A DNA stretch of 64,000 nucleotides from Epiperipatus broadwayi (Eukaryota > Onychophora > Udeonychophora > Euonychophora > Peripatidae): the NCBI GenBank assembly GCA_028023455.1, contig JAQFVV010006312.1:3147835-3211834 (forward strand), in the 5' to 3' direction. Position numbers and translations under genes: made by a program. Below are positions 1 to 9,699 of the stretch, one piece after another. The notes beneath the pieces were generated by a model, which was not told where the DNA came from, made no database searches, and was given only the letters and a program-made list of their open reading frames with translations. Numbering within the stretch: position 1 is the stretch's first letter; every line of letters starts with the position of its first letter.

Positions 1-1499
1 ACAATTTTTTTAAAAAGTAGTAATGTGTATTTATTTTTCAATTAATTGATGTATGATTAATCATTATGAAATTGACATTCTCAATCTTTCCTACTATATA
101 AAATCTTTATTTTATACTAAAATTTAATAACTTGGATTTGATTTATTTTAATTTTAATTTATAAGTGAATAATACTCTATAAAATCACATTTGGCCTTTT
201 TAAATATTTAAAAGTAGATTTGTAAATCAGAACAATGCACCATTAATGTCATCAATTAAATTAGTGTAAATAATCTTTTAAAAAAATACAAATTAAAAAA
301 TGTTTTTTATTTTTTTTAATGTCCTGTGATTTTCTATCTTGATATTACAATAAATTTCATTGACTTCTATTTCTAAAAATAAAAGGAAAATGGATAAATT
401 GAAAATGTACATGTGTATTGTTTTTTAAATAATCAACCAATTAGTATATAAAAATAATCAAAAATATTTTATAAACAAGCAAAAAATTAAATTTTTTCAT
501 TCTGAAAACTTCAAATGAAAATGAGGCCAAAAGAAAGCAGGTATTTTCTGGGTATTTTCCCTATAAACAACAACAAAATGCCTTAAATATAACTCAGTCT
601 CCATAATGTACTGATTTTTTCAGATGTTTTTTTTTAATTAAAAGATCAATACAGAGACAACTGTGGAAACTGATTTTTTTAAAAAACTCTATATTAATAT
701 TATTATGAAAAATGTTAAACAGCAATGCTAAGTGCTAGAACTATTATGTTTTTTGGATGTAAACAAATTTGTCTTTTTGTGAATCTGAAAGTTATCAAGT
801 TAAAACTATACTGGAATAATTAAAATGATAAAATAAGTGAAAAGGAGTTAAAGTCATATAAATGTAAAATTATATATATATATATTAAAAATATAAAACA
901 ATTTATGCAAAAGAAATCAAACAAAAATAAAAATAAAATAAAGATTAGTATTTATAAAATTATGTTAAATAATTATTATGTAAATAATTTAGAATGAATT
1001 TTGGAATATGCCAAGGGCACATAAAGCATTTTCAAATGAAAGATAGTGACCATAAGTCATGTTTCATGGTTTATATGGTTATTTATTTATCATATTACCT
1101 AATTAATGATGTAAAGTTGAATGTAATATAGGTACCTTTAATTTTTGGGAAATGTATTTCCCATTATATTTATCTTTTCATTGAATTCATCTCACTAAAC
1201 AATTTGTTTACTATGGAAGACTAAAAACTCAATATTTTTCACAAGGTCCTATGGATACAAAAATGATCTAATTGTCAATCACCATCTTGACAAATCATTA
1301 CCTGAAAAAAAAATAGTGTTGCAAAAACCTTCAACATTTATTACTTTTACAAAAACATTAGGAATATAAAAACAATAAATAAAATTGTAATTTACTGCTA
1401 ATATACTTTAAGAAGAAAGGCTTCTTCATTAATTTGTTTATAAACATCTCGTCAACAGTTGATGTTACTTTAATTCCATTATTTTTAATGCTAGGATAT
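1..1499. other. AT-rich stretch without a recognisable gene
   Basis: No open reading frame of convincing composition, no RNA gene and no recognisable transposon domain is seen. The sequence is rich in A and T runs. A small perfect hairpin lies near 1144-1162 (TGGGAAAT, two-base loop, ATTTCCCA). Confidence 0.6.
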
Positions 1500-1940
1500 T
1501 CGTTTGACAGTTATTGGTTAGGTTTTTAAAAGTTCTGTAAGATGGTGCCCTCTTCCAAATTATTATACAAGTAAAAAATAAAAAAAATGCATTTAAAGCT
1601 AAACAAAAAAGAAGCTTGTTGTTGATTGGCTCTCAGCCGACAAAGACATTCTGATTGGCTGGAAAGAACAAAGAAACTGCCTGATCAAAGAAAATAAAGA
1701 AAAACGCTGAGATTTTCATTTTGAATATGATTTAAAGTATTAAAAAAGTATAATTTGAGAAATTAAAATAATTTTTAATAAAATATAGTAAAAAAACAAA
1801 ATTATTTTCGAAAAATATTGAAGATTTTAGTAAAAATATTTAAGATTTAGCAAAAAGAAATATTTACTTTTCCATAACGTAAAATTGAAAAAAAGCATTT
1901 ACGTCAGCACTTTTTTGTTTGTAAGTTCACTTTTAAATTT
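1500..1940 (-). repeat. Dispersed repeat family C, copy 1
   Basis: The reverse complement of this stretch aligns by eye with 18,770-19,290. Shared landmarks are a GAGAGCCAA..CAATCA block, TTTTTTACTTGTA, a CATCTTACAG block and TTTTTACTAAAATCTT. It holds two inverted CCAAT boxes (GATTGGC at 1624, GATTGGCT at 1653) and a CRE-like TTACGTCA at 1899-1906, so it may carry an old promoter. The class of element is not known. Homology was judged by eye over AT-rich sequence; the CCAAT and CATCTTACAG blocks are the most informative parts. Confidence 0.5.
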
Positions 1941-2341
1941 GCCAAAATTGAATATTTTATAATAAATAAATAGCAATTTATTTTTGAAAGAGCTTTCCTT
2001 CACTTTCATAACCTGACAAATTATTAATATACTTTTTATAAACGAATCTGAGTTGAATTTAATATTATAGCTGAATATGTTTTAACAATAGGCTTTGTCT
2101 TCAGTTTGTGAGTTGGCTAATTAAAAGCTTTGATTTTTACCTCATACAACCAATAATATAATTAGCGGTTAAAAGGTTAAGTAATGATGGTGACTATAAT
2201 AATAACAATATTTCAACATCTTAAATAACTTTCCTTAAATAGATCAATTAGAATAGACTTGTTAATGGATCTTCATTTGATAAAAATCTATAATTCAAGT
2301 TCAACATTGCTGGATATAAAACACAAAAAATTAAAAAAAAA

Positions 2342-2420
2342 AATCAAGTCAGATGTCACATGATCTAATTTAATAAGCTATATATATATATATTGCAAAT
2401 ATATTGGCATGTGGTAAAAG
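2342..2420 (+). repeat. Fragment of fold-back family B (5' part)
   Basis: The block AATCAAGTCAGATGTCACAT is identical to the start of the complete family B insertion at 17,505-17,722. The similarity then runs into a short (TA)n tract at about 2375-2393 and fades, so only the left part of the element is recognisable. Confidence 0.55.
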
Positions 2421-2750
2421 CTAAAAATATAAAAGTAAATTTAGATTTTTTTTTGACTAAATTTTGTTGTTTTTTTTTTTTTAAAAAAAACATACAATGA
2501 AAGTTAAATTATTCTTTTGTTTTTTTTTATGTATTTAGAAATAAAAGTTAGAATTGGAGAGAACAAAAGACACAAATTACCAATCTAGATAAGAGAAAGT
2601 AAAAATATTTCAACTAATTAAAGATGGCAGAATTATGCTGAAAAAAATAAAGACTTTGTAGCATAAATTTTATAAAGAATATATAAGATTATCAACGTAT
2701 ATTTTGACAAACAAAAGATTTGCACAGAAGTCTGAAAACTGGACCTCTAG

Positions 2751-2760
2751 TATAAAAAGG
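2751..2760 (+). promoter_or_regulatory. TATA box candidate of copy 1
   Basis: TATAAAAAGG lies in an otherwise slightly more GC-rich stretch, about 290 bp upstream of the splice-donor palindrome. Copy 2 keeps a TATAAATA at the equivalent place (4204-4211), so the motif is conserved although most of the surrounding sequence has changed. Confidence 0.4.
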
Positions 2761-3030
2761 AGGGATTCGGTTGGATGAACGTCTTGATTTGCCTGATATT
2801 CTTTTGGTTGGTTTTGGATTAAAGAATCCAGACTACTCTACAATGAAAAAGTTCTTCATACGAGAGTAGACCGGAGCTTTATCTGACATTGTTACTGATG
2901 GACACCAGAGAAGCTTACGCGACTAGCCTATGGAACCAGCACCAAGATCAATTTATAATCAATGGCTGTGAGCTCCTTTTTACCTCGAAAAACTATAAAT
3001 AGTTATCTACAACCATCGTGAATTCACTAA

Positions 3031-3046
3031 AACTTACCGGTAAGTT
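3031..3046. promoter_or_regulatory. 16-bp palindrome with splice-donor consensus on both strands
   Basis: AACTTACCGGTAAGTT is a perfect palindrome and reads G|GTAAGT on either strand, which matches the metazoan 5' splice-site consensus. The same 14-bp core recurs in copy 2 at 4525-4538 in the same relative position. Confidence 0.5.
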
Positions 3047-3635
3047 AAGACTACTTATTCCTGATTGTGACCAAAATTAAGCATTTGCAAACAAGTATTA
3101 AAATAATCCTGATATAGACATTAATTTTCTTATTAAAGAGACTTGCGTTTAAATAATTTTATACAAGATCTTGGAAATGAATTGTAATAAATGAACATTA
3201 TTAAATTACTTTATCCAACTGGTTTTTATAAATTGATTCATGTTCTCTCCAGTTTAGTTAATTCGTAATTTAACTTAAAAATATTTTTAGTTTGTTGGAA
3301 TAAAAGAGATTTTACTTTTTCAACCTTTTTCATTGTGCATTATTAATAATAGTTATTATTTTTTATTATTAAATTTATTATTAGTTTGATAAGATTTAAA
3401 ATGTAATTTACCTTTGCCAATATGTTTGAATAAGCCCAGGGATAGTAATTTCAAAAAAAATAATTCTCGTTACAGTATGATGCAATACCGATTAGTTTAA
3501 AAGTTTTTTTTTTTATTCGTGAGTCGTTATTTGACTATTTCAGCAGTCTCTTTAGAACAAAAGGACCTGGTGCCCATATTAAATAAATTAAAAGCTGATT
3601 TCATCAATAGCATAATTCTCAACAATTAATAGGCC

Positions 3636-3714
3636 GAGTTTGATCAGGAAATATAATTATGTTTTTAGAAATAGAAATACAACTTTCTTCTTTTGGCATA
3701 ACTTGATCAACTTG
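3636..3714. repeat. Terminal hairpin of copy 1
   Basis: GAGTTTGATCAGGAAATATA at 3636 pairs imperfectly with CATAACTTGATCAACTT at 3697. The same pair exists in copy 2 (5041 and 5103). The element ends about 50-90 bp later in (TA)n. Confidence 0.45.
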
Positions 3715-3759
3715 CGTGCAGTTTATATTAGCATGTAGAGGCCTAGCAAAATGGAAAAC

Positions 3760-3765
<6 letters not shown>

Positions 3766-3806
<41 letters not shown>

Positions 3807-3833
3807 ACCATTTATTTATATATATGGTACAAT
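3766..3833. repeat. (TA)n microsatellite followed by a perfect hairpin
   Basis: About 36 bp of (TA)n is followed by ATTGTACCAT (3802-3811) and its exact inverse ATGGTACAAT (3824-3833) around an AT loop. Confidence 0.8.
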
Positions 3834-3904
3834 TTGCAATTTGATATTGTATATCAATTTTTAAAAAAGAGAGAACCTGATCTTTAATTTTTTTTTGTAA
3901 TATA

Positions 3905-5170
3905 ATTTTTTTTTTAAGAAAAACATACAATGAAAGTTTAATTTTTGTTTTTTGTAATTTAATTAAAATAAATTTGATATTGGAAAGTGCATACCAAATA
4001 ATTGATTCAAATAGTAAAAGGAAATTTCAAATGTAAAAGATTACTATGGGAAATGACATTCTAATGATAATTAAAGATGGCAGGAATTCATAATGAGAAA
4101 AGAGACTTTGTAGTAAAAATAAAGAAATAATGTAGAAGTTTATAAAATAAGAAAACAAAAGATAAAAGAAATATGTGCAGAACTTCTAAAAAAGATCTGG
4201 AGATATAAATAGAGCCGACAGGTTGGAAAAGAGTCTTTGTCTTTTTTTTAGAGTGTTGAGCAATTTGAGGTGTCACATATTTTTTTTAATAGACAAATAA
4301 TAAAGTGTGTCCATTTAGATACAATCTGAAACCACCCTCCATGAATGAGTAGAACTCTATCATTTGCCAACACTTTCTCCCAGGAAAAGTCACCTAAATC
4401 ATTGCCTGGCTTTAGCTAAATACTGATTGGAGACTTGGAAGGAATAAGACAATAAAAAAACTTCTGTGGACTACACATTGAAAGAATTGGATGTCGAATG
4501 ATTATTCACTTACATAAATTTCAAACTTACCGGTAAGTCAATGGCCATAACTTTTATGTAAAGCTTTATGAACTGAAATTTAAATGAAATGTTTATCTCA
4601 TAATTTTTATCTAAAGATTTACAAACTGAGTGTTGAAAAAAATTGTTACCACAAAAATATAAAGGGGACACAAACTAGCTACTACTTCAAGAATAAATAT
4701 TTGAATCAAATTATTAAATTAGTTATGTATAATCCTTTCCAATATTTTTTTTTTGTTATCATAAATATTAGATGTTTGATGGGCTAATATTATATTTAAG
4801 TTTTAGATTTGATTCAAATTAGGGTATAAATTACCTTTGTCAAGATTTATTTTCTTAATTAAATTAAAGGGGAATATCTTCTACTACTTAATGGGAATTT
4901 TAATCCCAATCATATAATTATTACTTTATGAGTTACGATATGTTTGATGCAGAATCAGTGAGTCTAACAGCTCTGGTGCCCTCATTTATAAATAAAAAAC
5001 TGATTCAGCTTGCAATTGTACTCATAACAATTTCTAAGTAGAGTTGATCAGGAAATATAGCTATGGTTTTTTTTTAAATAAAAAAATGAAACATTTTTTT
5101 TATCCATAACTTGATCAACTCACACATTTTATGTGTAACAGAGACCTAGCAAGACATGGGAAGTGTTACA
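3905..5170 (+). repeat. 1.43-kb tandem unit, copy 2
   Basis: Direct, diverged copy of 2470-3801. It keeps AAAGATGGCAG at about 4071, TATAAATA at 4204, the palindrome ACTTACCGGTAAGT at 4525-4538, the GGTGCCC block at about 4976, the GAGTTGATCAGGAAATATAG / CCATAACTTGATCAACTC hairpin at 5041-5121 and a (TA)n end. Conserved islands separated by unalignable AT-rich stretches suggest great age or functional constraint on the islands. Confidence 0.6.
4525..4538. promoter_or_regulatory. 14-bp palindromic splice-donor-like site, copy 2
   Basis: ACTTACCGGTAAGT is conserved exactly between the two diverged 1.43-kb units, about 320 bp downstream of the TATA-like motif. Confidence 0.5.
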
Positions 5171-5196
5171 ATATATATATATATATATATATATAT
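5171..5196. repeat. (TA)n at left edge of inverted array 1
   Basis: About 26 bp of alternating AT. It is the shared boundary between the 1.43-kb unit and the inverted array. Confidence 0.9.
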
Positions 5197-5830
5197 GTCC
5201 ACAGATGGCGTCCTACCAAGACTGCCAATCAAGCGTATGTTTTGTTTACATAAATGTCAGAGTAGTTAGTATTCACTATCTCTAACTATAATTCCACTTT
5301 CAGATCATGATTTCAAGCTATTTGCTATCGTCAGTGAAAGACAGGAATAAAGAAACTAGATCTGAATACAAACTCTGAGCGTTTATGAAACAATTTCTAT
5401 TCAGCTTGCAAGCGTGAATTTTTTAGACACATAATGTCTTCAAACTCAGCATAGCAAACCAGATAGCTACATGGGTCTGATCTCAGTTCAGCATCACCAC
5501 ATAGTAGAAGCCTCTGCAATCTATATCATTGCAAGAAAGACCTCAAAGGTACATTTATGATAAACAAAAATGCAAGTTAAAAAAACTTGCTAACGCTTGT
5601 ATTTATGTCCACAGATGGCGTCCTACCAAGACTGCCAATCAAGTGTGTTTTGTTTACATAAACGTCAGAGTAGTTAGTATTCACTATCTCTAACTATAAT
5701 TCCACTTTCAGATCATGATTTCAAGCTATTTGCTATCGTCAGTGAAAGACAGGAATAAAGAAACTAGATCTGAATACAAACTCTGAGCGTTTATGAAACA
5801 ATTTCTATTCAGCTTGCAAGCGTGAATGCT

Positions 5831-5844
5831 GATTAGAAGAGCGT
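5831..5844. other. Probable mutated sequencing-adapter trace
   Basis: GATTAGAAGAGCGT replaces the TTTTAGACAC stretch present in the other monomers. It differs at two bases from the reverse complement of the Illumina read-1 adapter end (GATCGGAAGAGCGT). Alone it would be weak, but it sits at the same monomer position as the trace at 6243. Confidence 0.5.
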
Positions 5845-6242
5845 AATGTCTTCAAACTCAGCATAGCAAACCAGATAGCTACATGGGTCTGATCTCAGTT
5901 CAGCATCACCACATAGTAGAGCCTCTGCAATCTATATCATTGCAAGAAAGACCTCAAAGGTACATTTATGATAAACAAAAATGCAAGTTAAAAAACTTGC
6001 TAACGCTTGTATTTATGTCCACAGATGGCGTCCTACCAAGACTGCCAATCAAGCGTATGTTTTGTTTACATAAACGTCAGAGTAGTTAGTATTCACTATC
6101 TCTAACTATAATTCCACTTTCAGATCATGATTTCAAGCTATTTGCTATCGTCAGTGAAAGACAGGAATAAAGAAACTAGATCTGAATACAAACTCTGAGC
6201 GTTTATGAAACAATTTCTATTCAGCTTGCAAGCGTGAATTTT

Positions 6243-6254
6243 TCGGAAGAGCGT
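6243..6254. other. Sequencing-adapter trace
   Basis: TCGGAAGAGCGT is an exact 12-base match to the reverse complement of the Illumina read-1 adapter end and is absent from sibling monomers. Confidence 0.75.
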
Positions 6255-6821
6255 AATGTCTTCAAACTCAGCATAGCAAACCAGATAGCTACATGGGTCT
6301 GATCTCAGTTCAGCATCACCACATAGTAGAAGCCTCTGCAATCTATATCATTGCAAGAAAGACCTCAAAGGTACATTTATGATAAACAAAAATGCAAGTT
6401 AAAAAACTTGCTAACGCTTGTATTTATGTCCACAGATGGCTTCCTACCAAGACTGCCAATCAAGCGTATGTTTTGTTTACATAAACGTCAGAGTAGTTAG
6501 TATTCACTATCTCTAACTATAATTCCACTTTCAGATCATGATTTCAAGCTATTTGCTATCGTCAGTGAAAGACAGGAATAAAGAAACTAGATCTGAATAC
6601 AAACTCTGAGCGTTTATGAAACAATTTCTATTCAGCTTGCAAGCGTGAATTTTTTAGACACGTAATGTCTTCAAACTCAGCATAGCAAACCAGATAGCTA
6701 CATGGGTCTGATCTCAGTTCAGCATCACCACATAGTAGAAGCCTCTGCAATCTATATCATTGCAAGAAAGACCTCAAAGGTACATTTATGATAAACAAAA
6801 ATGCAAGTTAAAAAACTTGCT

Positions 6822-9514
6822 AACGCTCAGAGTTTGTATTTAGATCTAGTTTCTTTATTCCTGTCTTTCACTGACGATAGCAAATAGCTTGAAATCATGA
6901 TCTGAAAGTGGAATTATAGTTAGAGATAGTGAATACTAACTACTCTGACGTTTATGTAAACAAAACATATGCTTGATTGGCAGTCTTGGTAGGACGCCAT
7001 CTGTGGACATAAATACAAGCGTTAGCAAGTTTTTTAACTTGCATTTTTGTTTATCATAAATGTACCTTTGAGGTCTTTCTTGCAATGATATAGATTTCAG
7101 AGGCTTCTACTATGTGGTGATGCTGAACTGAGATCAGACCCATGTAGCTCTCTGGTTTGCTATGCTGAGTTTGAAGACATTACGTGTCTAAAAAATTCAC
7201 GCTTGCAAGCTGAATAGAAATTGTTTCATAAACACTCAGAGTTTGTATTCAGATCTAGTTTCTTTATTCCTGTTTTTCACTGACGATAGCAAATAGCTTG
7301 AAATCATGATCTGAAAGTGGAATTATAGTTAGAGATAGTGAATACTAACTACTCTGACGTTTATGTAAACAAAACATACGCTTGATTGGCAGTCTTGGTA
7401 GGACGCCATCTGTGGACATAAATACAAGCGTTAGCAAGTTTTTTAACGCATTTTTGTTTATCATAAATGTACCTTTGAGGTCTTTCTTGCAATGATATAG
7501 ATTGCAGAGGCTTCTACTATGTGGTGATGCTGAACTGAGATCAGACCCATGTAGCTATCTGGTTTGCTATGCTGAGTTTGAAGACATTACGTGTCTAAAA
7601 ATTCACGCTTGCAAGCTGAATAGAAATTGTTTTCATAAACGCTCAGAGTTTGTATTCAGATCTACACGACGCTCTTCCGATCTCTGTCTTTCACTGACGA
7701 TAGCAAATAGCTTGAAATCATGATCTGAAAGTGGAATTATAGTTAGAGATAGTGAATACTAACTACTCTGACGTTTATGTAAACAAAACATACGCTTGAT
7801 TGGCAGTCTTGGTAGGACGCCATCTGTGGACATAAATACAAGCGTTAGCAAGTTTTTTAACTTGCATTTTTGTTTATCATAAATGTACCTTTGAGGTCTT
7901 TCTTGCAATGATATAGATTGCAGAGGCTTCTACTATGTGGTGATGCTGAACTGCAGATCAGACCCATGTAGCTATCTGGTTTGCTATGCTGAGTTTGAAG
8001 ACATTGTGTCTAAAAATTCACGCTTGCAAGCTGAATAGAAATTGTTTCATAAACGCTCAGAGTTTGTATTCAGATCTAGTTTCTTTATTCCTGTCTTTCA
8101 CTGACGATAGCAAATAGCTTGAAATCATGATCTGAAAGTGGAATTATAGTTAGAGATAGTGAATACTAACTACTCTGACGTTTATGTAAACAAAAACATA
8201 CGCTTGATTGGCAGTCTTGGTAGGACGCCATCTGTGGACATAAATACAAGTGTTAGCAAGACGCTTAACTTGCATTTTTGTTTATCATAAATGTACCTTT
8301 GAGGTCTTTCTTGCAATGATATAGATTGCAGAGGCTTCTACTATGTGGTGATGCTGAACTGAGATCAGACCCATGTAGCTATCTGGTTTGCTATGCTGAG
8401 TTTGAAGACATTACGTGTCTAAAAAATTCACGCTTGCAAGCTGAATAGAAATTGTTTCATAAACGCTCAGAGTTTGTATTCAGATCTAGTTTCTTTATTC
8501 CTGTCTTTCACTGACGATAGCAAATAGCTTTAAATCATGATCTGAAAGTGGAATTATAGTTAGAGATAGTGAATACTAACTACTCTGATGTTTATGTAAA
8601 CAAAACATATGCTTGATTGGCAGTCTTGGTAGGACGCCATCTGTGGACATAAATACAAGCGTTAGCAAGTTTTTTAACTTGCATTTTTGTTTATCATAAA
8701 TGTACCTTTGAGGTCTTTCTTGCAATGATATAGATTGCAGAGGCTTCTACTATGTGGTGATGCTGAACTGAGATCAGACCCATGTAGCTATCTGGTTTGC
8801 TATGCTGAGTTTGAAGACATTACGTGTCTAAAAAATTCACGCTTGCAAGCTGAATAGAAATTGTTTCATAAACGCTCAGAGTTTGTATTCAGATCTAGTT
8901 TCTTTATTCCTGTCTTTCACTGACGATAGCAAATAGCTTGAAATCATGATCTGAAAGTGGAATTATAGTTAGAGATAGTGAATACTAACTACTCTGACGT
9001 TTATGTAAACAAAACATACGCTTGATTGGCAGTCTTGGTAGGACGCCATCTGTGGACATAAATACAAGCGTTAGCAAGTTTTTTAACTTGCATTTTTGTT
9101 TATCATAAATGTACCTTTGAGGTCTTTCTTGCAATGATATAGATTGCAGAGGCTTCTACTATGTGGTGATGCTGAACTGAGATCAGACCCATGTAGCTAT
9201 CTGGTTTGCTATGCTGAGTTTGAAGACATTACGTGTCTAAAAAATTCACTATTGCAAGCTGAATAGAAATTGTTTCATAAACGCTCAGAGTTTGTATTCA
9301 GATCTAGTTTCTTTATTCCTGTCTTTCACTGACGATAGCAAATAGCTTGAAATCATGATCTGAAAGTGGAATTATAGTTAGAGATAGTGAATACTAACTA
9401 CTCTGACGTTTATGTAAACAGAACATATGCTTGATTGGCAGTCTTGGTAGGACGCCATCTGTGGACATAAATACAAGCGTTAGCAAGTTTTTTAACTTGC
9501 ATTTTTGTTTATCA
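6822..9514 (-). repeat. Inverted array 1, reverse block (about 6.5 monomers)
   Basis: The inverse of the monomer start (GACGCCATCTGTGGAC, once shifted by indels) recurs at 6993, 7402, 7816, 8224, 8633, 9042 and 9451, with periods of 408-414 bp. The block is the reverse complement of the forward one. The switch occurs at AACGCT (6822-6827), a 6-bp string present at both joined monomer positions, as expected from microhomology-mediated template switching. One monomer carries an adapter insertion at 7662-7683. The last copy stops at ...TTTTTGTTTATCA, directly against (TA)n. Confidence 0.9.
7662..7683 (+). other. Illumina adapter sequence embedded in the assembly
   Basis: This 22-base string equals the 3' end of the Illumina read-1 adapter (CTACACGACGCTCTTCCGAT followed by CT). 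It replaces about a dozen bases (AGTTTCTTTATTC) found in every sibling monomer. In translation it gives the well-known contaminant peptide STRRSSDL. It is an assembly artefact, not biology. Confidence 0.95.
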
Positions 9515-9536
9515 TATATATATATATATATATATA
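9515..9536. repeat. (TA)n at right edge of inverted array 1
   Basis: Alternating TA tract between the last inverted monomer and a family B fragment. Confidence 0.9.
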
Positions 9537-9690
9537 GTGCTGGGCTTGTCCTGGTATTTTTAATCTAATGCTTGAATATCCTAGCACCTCACTGAGGATG
9601 CCAGTAGCAAAAACTGGTGCTGGGGTTGGGGATATTCTGCAAAGTTTGTTAAGAGCTTATTTTGCAAGCTCTATATATAACACAAAAAGA
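9537..9690 (+). repeat. Fold-back family B fragment (3' part)
   Basis: It aligns with 17,610-17,722: AATGCTTGAATATC, TAGCAC.TCACTGA, CCAGTAGCA.AAACTGG, GGGATATTCTGCAAAG and TTGTTAAGAGCTTATTT are shared. The left part of the family is missing. The fragment starts exactly at the (TA)n tract that also bounds the array. Confidence 0.7.
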
Positions 9691-9699
9691 AAGACATTT

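Larger units (their letters stand above)
2470..3801 (+). repeat. 1.43-kb tandem unit, copy 1
   Basis: First of two diverged direct copies with a spacing of 1433 bp, measured at the shared block CATACAATGAAAGTT (2491 and 3924). Shared landmarks in order are a T-run/A-run start, AAAGATGGCAG (a YY1-like motif), a TATA box, the palindrome ACTTACCGGTAAGT, a GTGCCC block, a GTTGATCAGGAAATATA hairpin arm with its partner ATAACTTGATCAACT, a GGCCTAGCAA block, and a (TA)n end. Only short reading frames occur. One begins at 2776 and encodes a hydrophobic 15-residue peptide (MNVLICLIFFWLVLD). The layout looks like a promoter plus first exon, either of a mobile element or of an ancient host gene fragment. 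I cannot tell which. Confidence 0.6.
5196..6827 (+). repeat. Inverted array 1, forward block (four 410-bp monomers)
   Basis: The monomer start GTCCACAGATGGC recurs at 5197, 5607, 6017 and 6428, giving periods of 410, 410 and 411 bp. Monomers are nearly identical, with a few substitutions and 1-2 bp indels. Each contains GATGGC, a CCAAT box (GCCAATCAAG), a forkhead-like TGTTTAC, a central AGATCTGAATACAAACTC block and, near its end, the hairpin GCAAGTT-AAAA-AACTTGC. Short reading frames inside the monomer (about 67 codons) are broken in some copies and I do not call them genes. The forward block ends at 6822-6827, where orientation switches. Confidence 0.9.

Noticed and set aside
3636-3801. Helitron 3' end (hairpin followed by a CTAG-like end)
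   Set aside because: The hairpin is too far from CTAGC and no Helitron 5' TC end or A|T insertion context could be identified.
3619-3930. 103-codon minus-strand frame
   Set aside because: It is produced by the (TA)n tract (a YIYIYI run) and by T-runs across the end of a repeat unit.
6138-7723. Open frames of about 67-73 codons inside the array monomers (MQRLLLCGDAELRSD...)
   Set aside because: They fall in a non-coding tandem repeat, are broken or absent in sibling monomers, and one runs through adapter sequence.
5196-9514. CRISPR array
   Set aside because: The repeats are 410 bp with no unique spacers and the DNA is eukaryotic.
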